64,000 nt of DNA from Acephala macrosclerotiorum (taxonomy: Eukaryota > Ascomycota > Leotiomycetes > Helotiales > Mollisiaceae). Shown one piece after another: positions 37,934 through 48,677 of this stretch; position 1 is the stretch's first letter, and every line of letters begins with the position of its first letter. The notes under the pieces are model-generated. The model worked only from the letters and a program-made list of their open reading frames with translations, did not search any database and was not told where the DNA came from. The DNA lies in the NCBI GenBank assembly GCA_014904845.1, contig MU119296.1, positions 1 to 64,000 on the forward strand, written 5' to 3'. The position numbers and the translations under genes were made by a program.

Positions 37934-37982
37934 CTTGACGCTTGACGCTTGACGCTTGACTCTTGACTCTTGACTCTTGACG
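37934..37982. repeat. tandem 7-bp repeat
   Basis: Seven consecutive heptamers: CTTGACG three times, CTTGACT three times, then CTTGACG. The block structure suggests slippage duplication of variants. Confidence 0.95.
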
Positions 37983-38699
37983 CTCCCCAACTGCTAGTAC
38001 TTTTAGAGCCTCTTCTCTCTTCCCGTACTTTGTCGTACTGTCCAGACATCAGTTGAATCCCACGCATAACCTTATATCCACAATCTACCCACCTCGCCGG
38101 GACCCTTGAACTGGGACTGCAAGGAGGAAAGGGGAAGGTTCCGAGAAAAAAAAAAAAGCACAGCTGCAAGCAAGGCCGCCTCGAAACGGAATTGATCCAG
38201 AAACGATCCCACCACCGCGCCTCTTCACCTTAAGTATTCCCCGTCGATCTATAAGCAGAGACATCCGGACACAAAGGGTGGTTCTTCTCTCGCCCTGCGC
38301 CAAGTCGAAGTTGTCGTCCCAGAAGGCCATCTTCATCTCCCACCGCCCATCAACAGCTTCGCCAAGTGTCCAAACTGCCACGGGCATTACCCTTCCAGGG
38401 TCGATCGATCCGAGAGACTGAATCGCGGGGCCTCTCCAGAGCTCCAGGAGAAACCGGGTCGTGCACGCAGCCGCCTTGGTGAAAACTGCAACCCATCTTG
38501 GCACGACATTCCCCCCAAAAGGTCCCTAAAATAAGGGTGTTTCAACCACCGATACACCAGCAATCCGTCGACTCGGCCTTCTCGAAAGTGGGCTTCTAGG
38601 TCCTCGACTGATTATTGCTTGGAAATCGATGCGAGTACGGGCCAAACACAGCCGAAGCTTCAGTGTTTTGTTTCTCGGCGATCGGATTGGAGCTGCGTC

Positions 38700-38870
38700 A
38701 TGTCCACACCCAGTGTAAGCCGAGTCGTTCTCGTTTATCTTCCCCCTGTGCCGCCGGCGGGCTGCCTTCGCTCTGGGCTCCACTGCCATTTGCGTTCCCC
38801 TCCCCTTTTCATTCTAGACGCCATTTTCACACAAGACATTCAAACCCATCTTCGCCATGACTTCTGCTAA
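38700..38870 (+). promoter_or_regulatory. possible upstream ORF overlapping the bZIP start codon
   Basis: An ATG at 38700 opens a 56-codon frame that ends at 38870, overlapping the bZIP start (38857) in another frame. If the transcript begins upstream of 38700, scanning ribosomes would pass the main start, a known control mode for fungal bZIP genes. The transcription start is unknown, so this is speculative. Confidence 0.3.
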
Positions 38871-39878
38871 CTCTGCCAAGGAGAAAGCCAATCTCGCGCG
38901 GATTCGTGATAATCAGAGAAGGTGATTTCCAAGTCGCTATCCAAGGAGTGTCGAGCTGATGAGAGAAGGTCCCGCGCCCGACGGAAAGAGTATCTGCAGG
39001 AACTCGAGGCGCGATTGCGACAATGCGAATTACAAGGCATCGAGGCTTCGTCCGAAATACAGATGGCAGCACGACGAGTCGCGGACGAAAACAAAAAATT
39101 AAGAGGGCTTCTGGCGCAACATGGTGTCGCTGACGAGACCATCGATTCATATTTACAAACTTCGCCGTCGGTAGATTCACCATACGCGAGCACCAGCGGC
39201 GCTGTACAATTACTGGAGCAACTCCTCCAAACGCGCAAGACATGCTGCGCAGATGGAAACAATCCACAAATGGGTGGAGGGGGAGGCAGTCGAGATAGCT
39301 CGGCCAGTGTCACCACCGTTCAATCTCTATGGGATCCTATATATACACAACAGAATACGGCCAAGACAGGATCTTTACCGCAGTTGGGAATGGGAGGAAA
39401 GGCCGCATCGTCAGCACACCAGTTTATGACCCCGAGTACGAGCAGCGCAAGTCGAACTAGCAGTGTGAGCCATGGCCATAATTCGAGCCATTCGATACCG
39501 CATCACCAACGACTTACACCAACACAAATCCCTCGAAGTCCGGCATCGAATCCATCAAATCAAAGTCAACATCATATGTTTGACTTTGACCCTCAACTTT
39601 CGGCATCGAGCTCCTATTCATCACATCAAAGCCACGCGCAAAAGCATCTGCTACCGCATAGCGGTCCAGGGACCCAAAGATCTTCCGTATATATATCACA
39701 TCCTCAGAATCCAAACGTCAATAACTGCAATTATGCGACCGACATGATTGTAACAATGGCTGGTTCGGACCCTAATGCTGTGCGAGCGGATTTAGGATGT
39801 TTGCCTGGCATGGACTGCGATGTGGATAATCTCAGGGTGTTTGATGTGATGGATCGCTATTCTGGAGTCGGATTATAA
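38857..39878 (+). CDS. bZIP transcription factor (2 exons, 324 aa)
   Basis: Nuclear DNA-binding factor with the bZIP at the extreme N terminus. Exon 1 is 38857-38921 and exon 2 is 38969-39878, joined across a 47-nt intron (GTGATT...GAGAAG). The junction restores the basic region RDNQRRSRARRKEYLQELE, with the leucine-zipper-like continuation LEARLRQCELQGIEASSEI. The intron sits inside the DNA-binding motif, common in this small fungal bZIP class. A Cys pair (KTCCADG) and a long S/H/Q/P-rich disordered region follow. The C terminus contains CLPGMDCDVDNLRVFDVMDRY, possibly a conserved regulatory patch. Target genes cannot be inferred. The overlapping frame upstream may control translation. Confidence 0.85.
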
Positions 39879-40110
39879 CAATCACAGGCGATCAAACCGC
39901 CCATGATAGTTATCCCGAGCCACTGATCAGTCTATCTGAGGTGTACGTGAAGGGCTAGTCGAGTCGAGAAGCGTCGTGAGCACGCAGAATATCCGCAGAG
40001 ACGGAGACAAGAGAGACGGCCGAATGATTGATGAAGTCAAAAGCGAATTCGCATTCCTGCGTTCCAATATTTTCTGGTTCTGGCGCTAGGCGGCTATCTG
40101 AAGCATTTTC

Positions 40111-40232
40111 GGGGGGGGGGGGGGGGAGGCCCTGGAACTACAGGGGGCCAGTGCCTATAACTATAGGGGGTGACCCCTATAGCTACAGCGCACCGGTCCC
40201 CTANNNNNNNNNNGGGGGGGGGGGGGGGGGGG
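40111..40232. other. assembly gap (10 N) with flanking G homopolymers
   Basis: G16 at 40111-40126, 77 nt of sequence, N10 at 40204-40213, then G19 at 40214-40232. The gap length is nominal. G runs on both sides suggest a hard-to-sequence G-rich minisatellite or a scaffold-join artefact. Confidence 0.95.
40161..40182. repeat. perfect inverted repeat near the gap
   Basis: CTATAGGGG (40161-40169) and CCCCTATAG (40174-40182) are separated by GTGA, able to form a 9-bp hairpin. Related words (AACTACAGGGGG, AACTATAGGGGG) occur just upstream, so the gap may hide further copies. Confidence 0.9.
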
Positions 40233-40686
40233 TTTAAATTCTTGTAATTATGTTTTCAGGGCACATTCCACGGGGATGTATTAGCATTGCTGAGGTAGCA
40301 GGTTGAGCATCACGTTTGATGACAGTTGTGTATAACACGACGATAGAGTATCTATCACCAAGATGAATGGAATAGGTTGGAGGTCAGAGATACAGATCTT
40401 GCAACGTGATTGCTGTGGTGAACGAGGTTCTGCAAGTTTACGGATGGCGTTCCAAGTGGAAAATTCGATAGAGCGAGAGCCAGAATATCCCAGCATTCCA
40501 AGCAAACATTCCATTCCTCGCGTCTGCTTTCGTCTATTGTAACACAACACTCGTCCCTGCCTTCATTTCCGTACCTCCATTTCGCAAGTTTCCAGTTTTC
40601 GTCGTATGGAGTCACCGTTACTTGCTTTGCCTGCTTAAAGAAATCACTCTCATTTCAGCGAGCGCATTTTGCTCTAAATCATCACG

Positions 40687-43600
40687 ATGGCTGGGACTTC
40701 GACATTCGACTTCTCTCCGTTTCTCACTGCAGCGGCTGTACGAGAAGCCATCGAACCCTTCGGAGCACCTCAAATCGTCAACATCCCGGAAACCAAGATC
40801 CCCTCTCCTCTAGCCCCCAACCTCGCACCCCAAACCATCCGCGAACTGAAAGAGTTCCTCACCGGCTGCGGTCCCAATGGCATAATCCCCGATAACAACA
40901 AGCGTGGAGTCGAAATATGGGAGACCTGGAAACGAGCCTGGGATCTATGGAACAATCACTATATCGAAGGACGATCATGTCCTACCTGGATCAAGAGCGA
41001 GTACGAACGACTCAAAAAGATCATGGATAAAGTGAACGAAAATAAAAGGAGGAGGAGGTTTAGAAGATCGAGAACGCCGAGTAGTGATTGTGGAGATGAT
41101 AGGATTGGGAATTTGGGACAGATTGTTTATCGAAGACAATTTTCGAAGGAGAAGCCTATGCCTGGAAAGGGGGATAAGCCGGGGAGGATGTGGGTTAAGC
41201 ATCCGTTTCGGACGAAGAAGGTTAAGGTTCCTAGTGGGCAGAAGGTTAAGAGGAATAATCCCAATCCGAACAAAACTGTCAAATCGGTACCCAAGTTCGT
41301 CATAGTACTTGAGGACCAGAAGGCTGGCGACACGGCGAAGATCTATCGAAAGGTACCAAAGTCACAAGAGTTCGATGAGACACGACTTGTCCGTGAGAAT
41401 GGACCTTGGAAGAAGTTGGAGACCTGGAAGGAGCTCATTGATAGGAAGAAGAATGGTGTAGACTGGACACCGACCGAGGACGACACCAGTCCCGAGGAAA
41501 TGGAGCCACTGGGCGCGAAACTAGAAGTCATTCACGTCCGCCGAATTGGCAAACATCTCGACAACGTTGACATTGAACAAGAGCGAGCCATCCCATTCCC
41601 TCTCATGTCCTGGAAAGAGTTAGCCGCCGCCAGAGCAGCAGGAGGCATTCCAGCATCCACAGGCAGAGATGCAGAGGGCAAATACGTCAACCGACGACCC
41701 AGGCTCTGGATCCCCAATGACTACGATTTAGTCCCTACCGGCGAAACAGAAGTCTTGACAGAAGATCGAGACAGAGTTGAGGTCAGAAAACTAGAATTCA
41801 CCGACGAAACCACCTACGGCGATGCCTTCGAAGAAGTCGATGTCATGAAAGAAATCACCATCCCGCAATGGCTTGAGATCGACGACCCAGCTTTCAAGAA
41901 AGCGCAGAAGATCAAAAATCCCCCTTCTGGACCACTTCCACCAAACTGGCAAGTTCCCACGACGATGGTTGGAGTCGAGCCACCGACTGATGCTGTTGAT
42001 TTCGAGGTCTTCGGCACGAAGGATTCCAAGAAGTATAATGACTGGCTAGCAAATCTATGCAAGAGATGGGACGCAGTGAACCCTGAGAATCTAGCCACGA
42101 TCATGAATGATAAATGGATTGCGTATGAGAAAAGCATGAAAGACAAGGTTGCTACGATTTGGGCACATTTAGATACACCAATGACTGGCGTCACTCAAAG
42201 TCCAAAAAAGAATAAGATGACACACTCAAGACCAGGCTTTAAAAGTGCAACACATAGCAACGGACATCCAGAGCAATTCCAAACCTTCCAAAGTCCAGCA
42301 CACGGCAATGGGCAACCGGTCTTCGAAGGCTTCAGATTAGGTCCACCTGCACAAGTCGAGGTGGTAAGTGATGAAGACATGGATGATCCCGTCTCAGTTG
42401 AAGAATTCCAAGATGCGAATGATTACGAAAACTACGAAGACGATGGGTTCGAGTATGCGGACGAAGAAATGGAAGAGGATGAATACTACGAACAACGAGC
42501 TTTGGGAGACGCAGATGACGACGGCAATATCTACGACGATAAAGATGACGCTAAAGACGGCGATCATGACTATGCGAGCGATTCTCAAGACGACGTGATC
42601 TATAACCAAGGAGATGATTCAGACTCTTCTAGCGGCGATAGGAAAGAGGATGCGAAACTCAATGCTGGACTGGCTCCTCCTCAACGAGGTCCTGATGGAG
42701 CTGCGGCTGGATTCCTTCCACTGAAATTAATGGATGAGTATGTGGAGCCGGATATGAATGAGGATGGTAGCTATCCCGAGTGGCGGGATGCTTTCCAGAA
42801 TTCTGTTTGGCGACCAAGACGTGTTGGTGAGAAGACGTTAAGGATTGATTTGGATGAGCCGTGGGTGCCGAATACGGATCTGGAAGTTGATGGTGGAGTT
42901 GATTGTGGAAGGAGTCCATACCCGGTAAATATCCCCTGATTCTCCAGTATTCGAGTTGCAATACTAACAATCGTAGTGCTTACGTCCTGTCAACAAATAC
43001 ATCAGGAACGAGCTCATCAACAACAATGGTGATTCTCATGTCACCTACCGAAAGGAGAAAGTCTGGGATGGCGTCACAAGCACCATCTTCAACATGCCGA
43101 TTCGTCCCGACTCTCCCAAACTAGACACTTTGGATGAGAAGGAAGCTCGCGTAAAGCTTTTATACGGAGGTCTTGATCTCTCAGAACCTCGTCGTCACGA
43201 TTTCTTCCCTTTGGATATCCGCCGTTGCTGGAGAATCAATCCCTTGACAAGCCAATCTTTCGGAGAAGAGAATACGAAACCTACCTTGCCGCCTAACGAA
43301 AGGGAAACCGAGTTCGACTTCCCTTGGGATAACGGATTGAAATCGTATCCGGTTATGAAGGAGGATGATCCGTGGTGGGTGACGCCAGAGCAAGAAAGAC
43401 TTAGAGATGTTCCGCCTAGAAAATGGCCACAGCCAGATGGTGCTCGAGGAAATGACAAACTGCTTCCTCTCGACGATAGTCAGTGGAAGAAGGAGCTCTT
43501 GAATGAGGAGGATCTCAAAGCCAGATATTTCGTTACGAATCTCCACGGCGGTACTTTGATCATCAACGGCGCAGAAGTCAAGAAAGGATGCGTTGCCGGT

Positions 43601-46097
43601 CCTCTGCCAGATTTCGCAGTCATCGAGACTGAAGGTGGACAAGTGTCGTTCTGGTGGGGTATCGCTGGACGTGACTGGGGCAAGGGTCCTGATAATACGA
43701 ATTGGGCTTCTCAATGGCGAATGCTCAGACGACTTCCTGGATGGGAGAAAGTTGGCTTGAATTCTGGTGTGGTATGGAACAAGATCATCAAAGACCGGAT
43801 AGACAGAGAGCAATCTGGAAACGACGAAGAGGATGATGACCAATGGGATGAATGGAAGAAGGCCATATTACCTGGCTGTGGAGGCAGTGTCAACTGTGGT
43901 GGTGGGAAAGCTGGCGGTGATGGAAATCTAGGTATGAAGCCTTCGTTTCGGAGATGAATGAACTAACCAAGTGTTTTCAGTTGCTGATATACATGATCCT
44001 GTCGGAATCAGCTTCTCTAGCGATATTGGACCGCCGTGTTGCATGGGGCAATTCAAGGCACCCGACCTTTTCAAAACGGAAGACCTCGAGCTGGAATGGC
44101 TTCATACCAGGGCTGCTCCTCTCCGAGAGACGGTGGTAGGGCTTGTGAATGCTTCCCAACAACAGGTTGCCCAACTGAGGGCTCTGAGCAAATTGATAGA
44201 GCCAGAAAAAGATCAAGGTTTGTGGCCAGGTGCTGAGGAACAGGCCCACCCAGAAATCGACGCACAAAGAGTAGAGCAAAGTAGATGGCCCTCCAAAAGG
44301 CGACAAGTCTGTAAGCTTCAACGAGCACTCCTAGCCAGACATAAAGCGAGGCGACAAGCTGCGGAGCAGGCCAAGAGAGCTGCATATGATGCAGTCACTA
44401 TGGTCAATACGAGGAAGAGACAGATTGAACACCAGGAGAGAGAGGAAGAAACCAAGAGGACGAGAACGAGACTCGAGCAGAACATTCGGGATGCCGATGC
44501 GAATCTCAAACAGGTTCAACAGAAGATCCAAGACGACGAAGCGACGAAAGCCAAAGCCCAGGAGCGCAAGAAGCTTGTACTGGATGAGGCGGTCAAACTC
44601 ACGTACATTGTTGGGGTGGACAAGGTGAACATCATGAAGAATGTCACGCAAGCTGAAAAGGATTCTGCTATTGCGCAGCGAAAGAATGAAAGGCAAATTG
44701 AGCTTCAGCAGCAGGCCGCACTTCTTGCCCAGATCAATGCAGTCAGAGCCGCGAGAGGTGATCCGGCGAAGGCTCCTCCGGCTCCGATTTCAGATGACGA
44801 ATATGAAAATATTCTCAATGAGGCGAGCGAGTGGCTCGATCCCGACCGAGAGTCCAAGGAAAATGCCAAGAAAGAGGATTGCCGCAGGGCCAAGGAAGCT
44901 AGGATTCGAGCGGAGATCGAGACTCGCTCGATTAAAGAATTACAAGACCGGGAAGCCGCGAGGAAGAAGTTTCAGGATGAAGCCGACAAGCTCAAACCTA
45001 AAACGCCAGCAGACATCGACCGGGAGAATCGCCGACTGAGATACGAGGCTGCGCAGGCTCGAAGTGATGCACAGAAGCAAGCAGAGGCAGAACAGAAGCG
45101 AAAGGCAGACGAGCTGAAGCGTGCCAAAGAGGAAGCCGCAAGACGGAATCAAGCCAATAATACCCCTCCCATTCCGCCACCAGTTGCTACGCCTCCAAAG
45201 ATTAGCCCTAGTATCAAACCACCTGTTTCACCTACCACAATCAAACCTCCACCGGAAACTACTCCTATCATCAAGCCCGAGCCCGGTACAACTCCCGGCA
45301 TCAAACCCTCCCCTGGGACTTCTCCACCCATCAAAATATCTCCCAAAGTATCGCCCACCTTCACTACCCCTCCTGCTCCTGCTGCACCATCGCAGATATC
45401 CCAGATCAAGAACCAGGCAGAGGCCCTAAAGGCGTTGGAGGAAGCACAGGCAACAGCATTGGCTTCCCTATTGCAGCAAGCCCTAAGCTTTGATCAAACA
45501 GTGGACGAATTCCTGGCTGAGAGGTGCCTAACTCAGGATCAATGGCTTACACAACGGAATTTGGAAGAGATCACAACCAAACCTTTCGAACTCAGTCCAG
45601 GCACCGGGCCGCCCCAAGCACAGCCCGAAACAGGCTCTGGTTCTGGAGATCAGCCTCCGAATGGTGGTGCAGGAGCCCCTGCCGGGTTGATACCAGCACC
45701 GGCGCAGAGGGACGATGGGATTTTGTCCAGCATTGGTGTGGGCCAAATTCGCGCCTTGAGAATAGGGATGCGAGATGCTGTGCGTCAAGCAATTCGGGCT
45801 CGATGTATTGAAGCCGGTTTCGACCCCGAAACAGAGGCATACAAGATTGCATGGCAAGATGGCTTCGAGGACGTAAAGGCCGTGGTCAACACCGCGATGA
45901 ACACAATCTCTAGAAATGACATTCAGGACACAATACCAAAAGACACAGAAAAGGACGAATTTAAGGAGACGCGAAACGGTAGATGGGCGGGGGTAAATCG
46001 GAGGATCTATGACCAAGGGAGATGGGATCTTGTGTTGTCCAACTTAAAACAAAGTGGACCAACGCGAATAGAAAATTCTGGTGGTGCTGAGCTCTAG
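40687..46097 (+). CDS. very large uncharacterised protein, 1769 aa (3 exons)
   Basis: I do not recognise this protein. Exons 40687-42924, 42977-43931 and 43981-46097 join in frame (5310 nt). Both introns are short (52 and 49 nt) and have clear branch sites (ACTAAC; AACTAACC) and TAG/CAG acceptors. The start context is good (ATCACGATGG). Residues 1-560 are soluble and Trp-rich, with a basic cluster KRRRRFRRSR (near 120), a repeated WKEL motif (near 248 and 309) and many WxPxDxD-like turns. About 558-658 is strongly acidic. Exon 2 encodes a compact W/G-rich region (FVTNLHGGTLIINGAE, FWWGIAGRDWG). About 1170-1455 is a charged coiled coil (A/E/K/R/Q). About 1458-1535 holds five or six ten-residue units like IIKPEPGTTP. 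A final helical region has GQIRALRIGMRDAVRQAIRA. No signal peptide, transmembrane or enzyme motif is seen. Confidence 0.85.
45160..45390 (+). repeat. proline-rich decapeptide repeats inside the 1769-aa protein
   Basis: Five to six units of about 30 nt encode variants of xIKPxPGTTP (IIKPEPGTTP, GIKPSPGTSP, and PIKISPKVSP as the most diverged). They link the coiled coil to the C-terminal helical region. Confidence 0.75.
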
Positions 46098-46686
46098 ACA
46101 ATCAATTTGAGGAGGAGAAAGAGCCGCGTACCATGGAGTGTGTATCCTTTATTCGAATTTGTATGATTAGCTTCTTGATTCGTTATTAGTTTAGCAGCTT
46201 GGGGAGACATTCCAGCATTTGTAATAAATTCTGGCGTTGAGAACTCGTGTTCCTCCTCACCTGTGAATACAATGAATTGCGGTTAGTCGTGCGTCGAACG
46301 CTCCTCCCCTTTTCGAGCTCGCTTAGCACCCGCTAACCGAATTCGTGAGATCCGGTCTGGCGCTCTTTCTGAAATGAGGAGTCTGAAATTGTAGTATAGG
46401 TTTAGAAACTTTAGGGTGAGAGCACAAGGTAGCCTACCCAGAACCTTCACGCCTCACGCCCCATGACCAGCCGGTGGGTGTAGGCTTGGTGCGAACATAT
46501 CTTCTTATTGGCAAACTTATTGAACATTTCTCGATGAAAATGCCCAAATAGCAATCTTCATTCGTTCCAGTCAATACAATGCGAATTGTGCTACCATAGC
46601 TCTTGGTCTGGATGATATTATACAAGCTCTATGTAACGCCACGGCGCGTGTCCATCTCGCCATCCCGAGCTGTCATCAAATCATAG
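46098..46686. other. convergent 3' region
   Basis: This lies between the large orphan gene (+) and PPG1 (-). No gene is supported; it is probably 3' UTRs. Confidence 0.5.
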
Positions 46687-48097
46687 CTACAAAAAGTAAT
46701 CAGCAACCGGTTTCTTCGCCGGCATGCCTCTCGAATCTTGCGGCGCGGCCTGGAACACTCTGTATCGTCTAGCAGGACCATTGAGAAGCACTTTCTCCTT
46801 TTCCTTTACGATTCCTCCATCACTTCTGTTCACTTCGCCATTACTTCTTGGTATCATTCCATCACCACTTCCATCTTCGTTAAGCTCCATTATTGCCGCT
46901 ACATTTCCACATCTGTAGCAGTAATTTGGCGCCGACCACACCGTAACGATACTGTTGTCAAACATCTCCTTGAAACCCTCCATGACCAGTTGATGTGCTC
47001 TTGCAATCAAGGATAAATCGTTGGTATGGTTGAAAGTTTTGACGATGTCCGCTCCAAATAAGAATCCTGCTCCTCGTGGTGAGAGACCCCATCCATCAAT
47101 CTCGTCTGGATCTGACCAGAGAAGATCACACATCGCTCCTTCGTGTGGTACCTCTTGCTTCCGATCCAGCAACCTGATCTTATCTACCGTATCGATCAAT
47201 GGTGACAAGCCGCCGTGAACACACAGAACTGCTCCGCTGGAATTTCCCGCTGTCCCTTTGCTGAAACTCGAAGCCCCTGTACCCGGTGGTCCCGTCTTTG
47301 CTGGCGACGATCCCTTCGAAGTAAAGACTTTAGGTTTCTGTCGAGGAACCCTGCTAACAAATCCGCCACTAGAATTCAGCACCTCGATTTCTGTATCGGC
47401 GTCAATGTATTCTTGTGTCGATCGTAGACTGCCCTCCTGATCCGACTCAATTGCAGGGGGCTCGAGGGTATTCGAGGCGCCGAGAACTATGGCCCCGAGT
47501 GCAAGATAATCGAAGACTTCGCAGCAGTACCGCCATACATTCGCACTTCCATATTTTCGTAGACATTCATCGTAAAAACCATAAACAGTCGTGATTTGTC
47601 TGGATTCGTGGTTTCCTCGTATCAAGGTCATTCTGTCTGGGTATCGTACTTTGAGGCATAGGAGGAGGAGGAAGGATTCGAGAGAATAGAAACCGCGATC
47701 AACGAAGTCGCCTGCTACTGTTAGCATATTCCCCACGTCGTCCACGTCGTCCAAAGTCGGCTTACCCATGAAAAGATAGTTGGTATCTGGCACGTCACCA
47801 CCAACTCGGAAAAGCTCCATTAAGTCATGGAATTGTCCATGAATATCACCACATATCTGCAAGGTTCCTATCAGCTCAACACCCTATCATAACGGGAGTA
47901 GCTCCATACCGTCACTGGCGCAGTCACAGTCACCACATTACCCTCCTCAATCAACAGCTCCCTCGCCTTGTGGCATAATTCTCTGACTTGTGCTTCGGGA
48001 ATAGGACGGCATGCTCGCAGCTGCGCAATTGCCCTGTGTCTCTTTAGTAAGTGAGCTGGTAGATGGGATGAAGGCATTACTTGTCGAGGTCGCTCAT
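46687..48097 (-). CDS. ppg1: PPG1-type Ser/Thr protein phosphatase catalytic subunit (4 exons, 418 aa)
   Basis: Metal-dependent PP2A-like phosphatase; yeast Ppg1 acts in glycogen metabolism and with the Far complex. Exons: 48097-48081, 48033-47910, 47856-47766, 47711-46687 (1257 nt). The tiny first exon gives MSDLDK, joining [13 protein letters not shown]. Catalytic motifs are [17 protein letters not shown] (completed across the last intron), [16 protein letters not shown] and a C-terminal YFL. The last intron (47765-47712, 54 nt) has GTAAGC, a GCTAAC branch and GCAG, yet has no stop and keeps frame, so an ORF finder would read it as 18 extra residues within the metal-binding motif. About 80 residues rich in S, G, P and E are inserted between [10 protein letters not shown] and AVLCVHGG, longer than in yeast PP2A-type enzymes. 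Confidence 0.93.
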
Positions 48098-48677
48098 CTT
48101 GTATGCTCTCCTCTAAAAACCCACAAACAAGTGCTTTCGAATACGACCTATAGTAGGCCTATTTGCCGTAATCTGCGCGTCCTCAAGTCGTGATACAGAT
48201 GCAAGAAAGCTTTAGGCGCATTCGCAGGTGGCGGGCATATGCTTGGTGTCGCACCTGTTCAAAGACGCTTGCTTGAACCTCGCAGGAAAAACAATACGTG
48301 CGCTAGATCATAAACAAGAGATCATGAGAGTCCCAGGTCAAATCGTAAAGTCGTTGCTTGAATAAATGCAGTCGTGTGCATCGATGCCAAATCTCATTGA
48401 TTTCCCCAGCCTTGAACATCGATAAACCGCGACCGAGCCGAGCAAGTAAATCGCGCTAGTAAAATACGCTAACTAGATTAGATCTGTACCTCGAGCTCCA
48501 AAAAGACATGCCACTTCAACCTCAGCTCCGAATTCATGTCTCCCAACTCCTTCCTCATGCAACGATAGGTAAATTCTCATTCCCTACACTCAATTGACGT
48601 CTGCTAACCACCTCAATCATCCAGCATCAACCGCACGACGAAATCCCAAGTTTGCCAGCCTCAGAAAGGGGACGAAA
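48098..48677. other. divergent promoter region (PPG1 / small membrane protein)
   Basis: This is the upstream sequence of both genes. The open frame of the small protein extends to an in-frame ATG at 48594, but the intervening residues look like leader. No other gene is seen. Confidence 0.5.

Larger units (their letters stand above)
33090..38856. other. 5.8 kb gene-poor region with short repeats
   Basis: No coding gene is supported. Visible structure includes an A-rich tract (33838-33870), an imperfect direct repeat (34035-34105), two copies of an 11-mer (37655-37676), a tandem 11-mer (37390-37440), a tandem 7-mer (37934-37982) and a long A run near 38144. A minus-strand frame at 36082-36414 has a hydrophobic N-terminal half but nothing else to support it. 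The last few hundred bases probably form the bZIP promoter and leader. Confidence 0.5.
39879..40686. other. intergenic region containing an assembly gap
   Basis: It lies between the bZIP gene and the large orphan gene. It holds G tracts, a 9-bp inverted repeat and 10 unknown bases (listed separately). No gene is supported. Confidence 0.6.

Noticed and set aside
38085..38504. 139-codon minus-strand frame upstream of the bZIP gene
   Set aside because: It has random-looking composition, no motif, and overlaps the probable bZIP promoter.
40028..40237. 69-codon frame with a Gly-rich end
   Set aside because: It runs through the N gap and the G homopolymers; the Gly run is only translated poly-G.
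43181..43843. 220-codon open frame on the minus strand
   Set aside because: It lies fully antisense to exon 2 of the large orphan gene and mirrors its codon pattern; the plus-strand frame has clear introns on both sides.
47712..47765. Eighteen extra residues in PPG1 taken as coding
   Set aside because: They interrupt an invariant phosphatase motif and have donor, branch and acceptor signals, so they are read as an intron.
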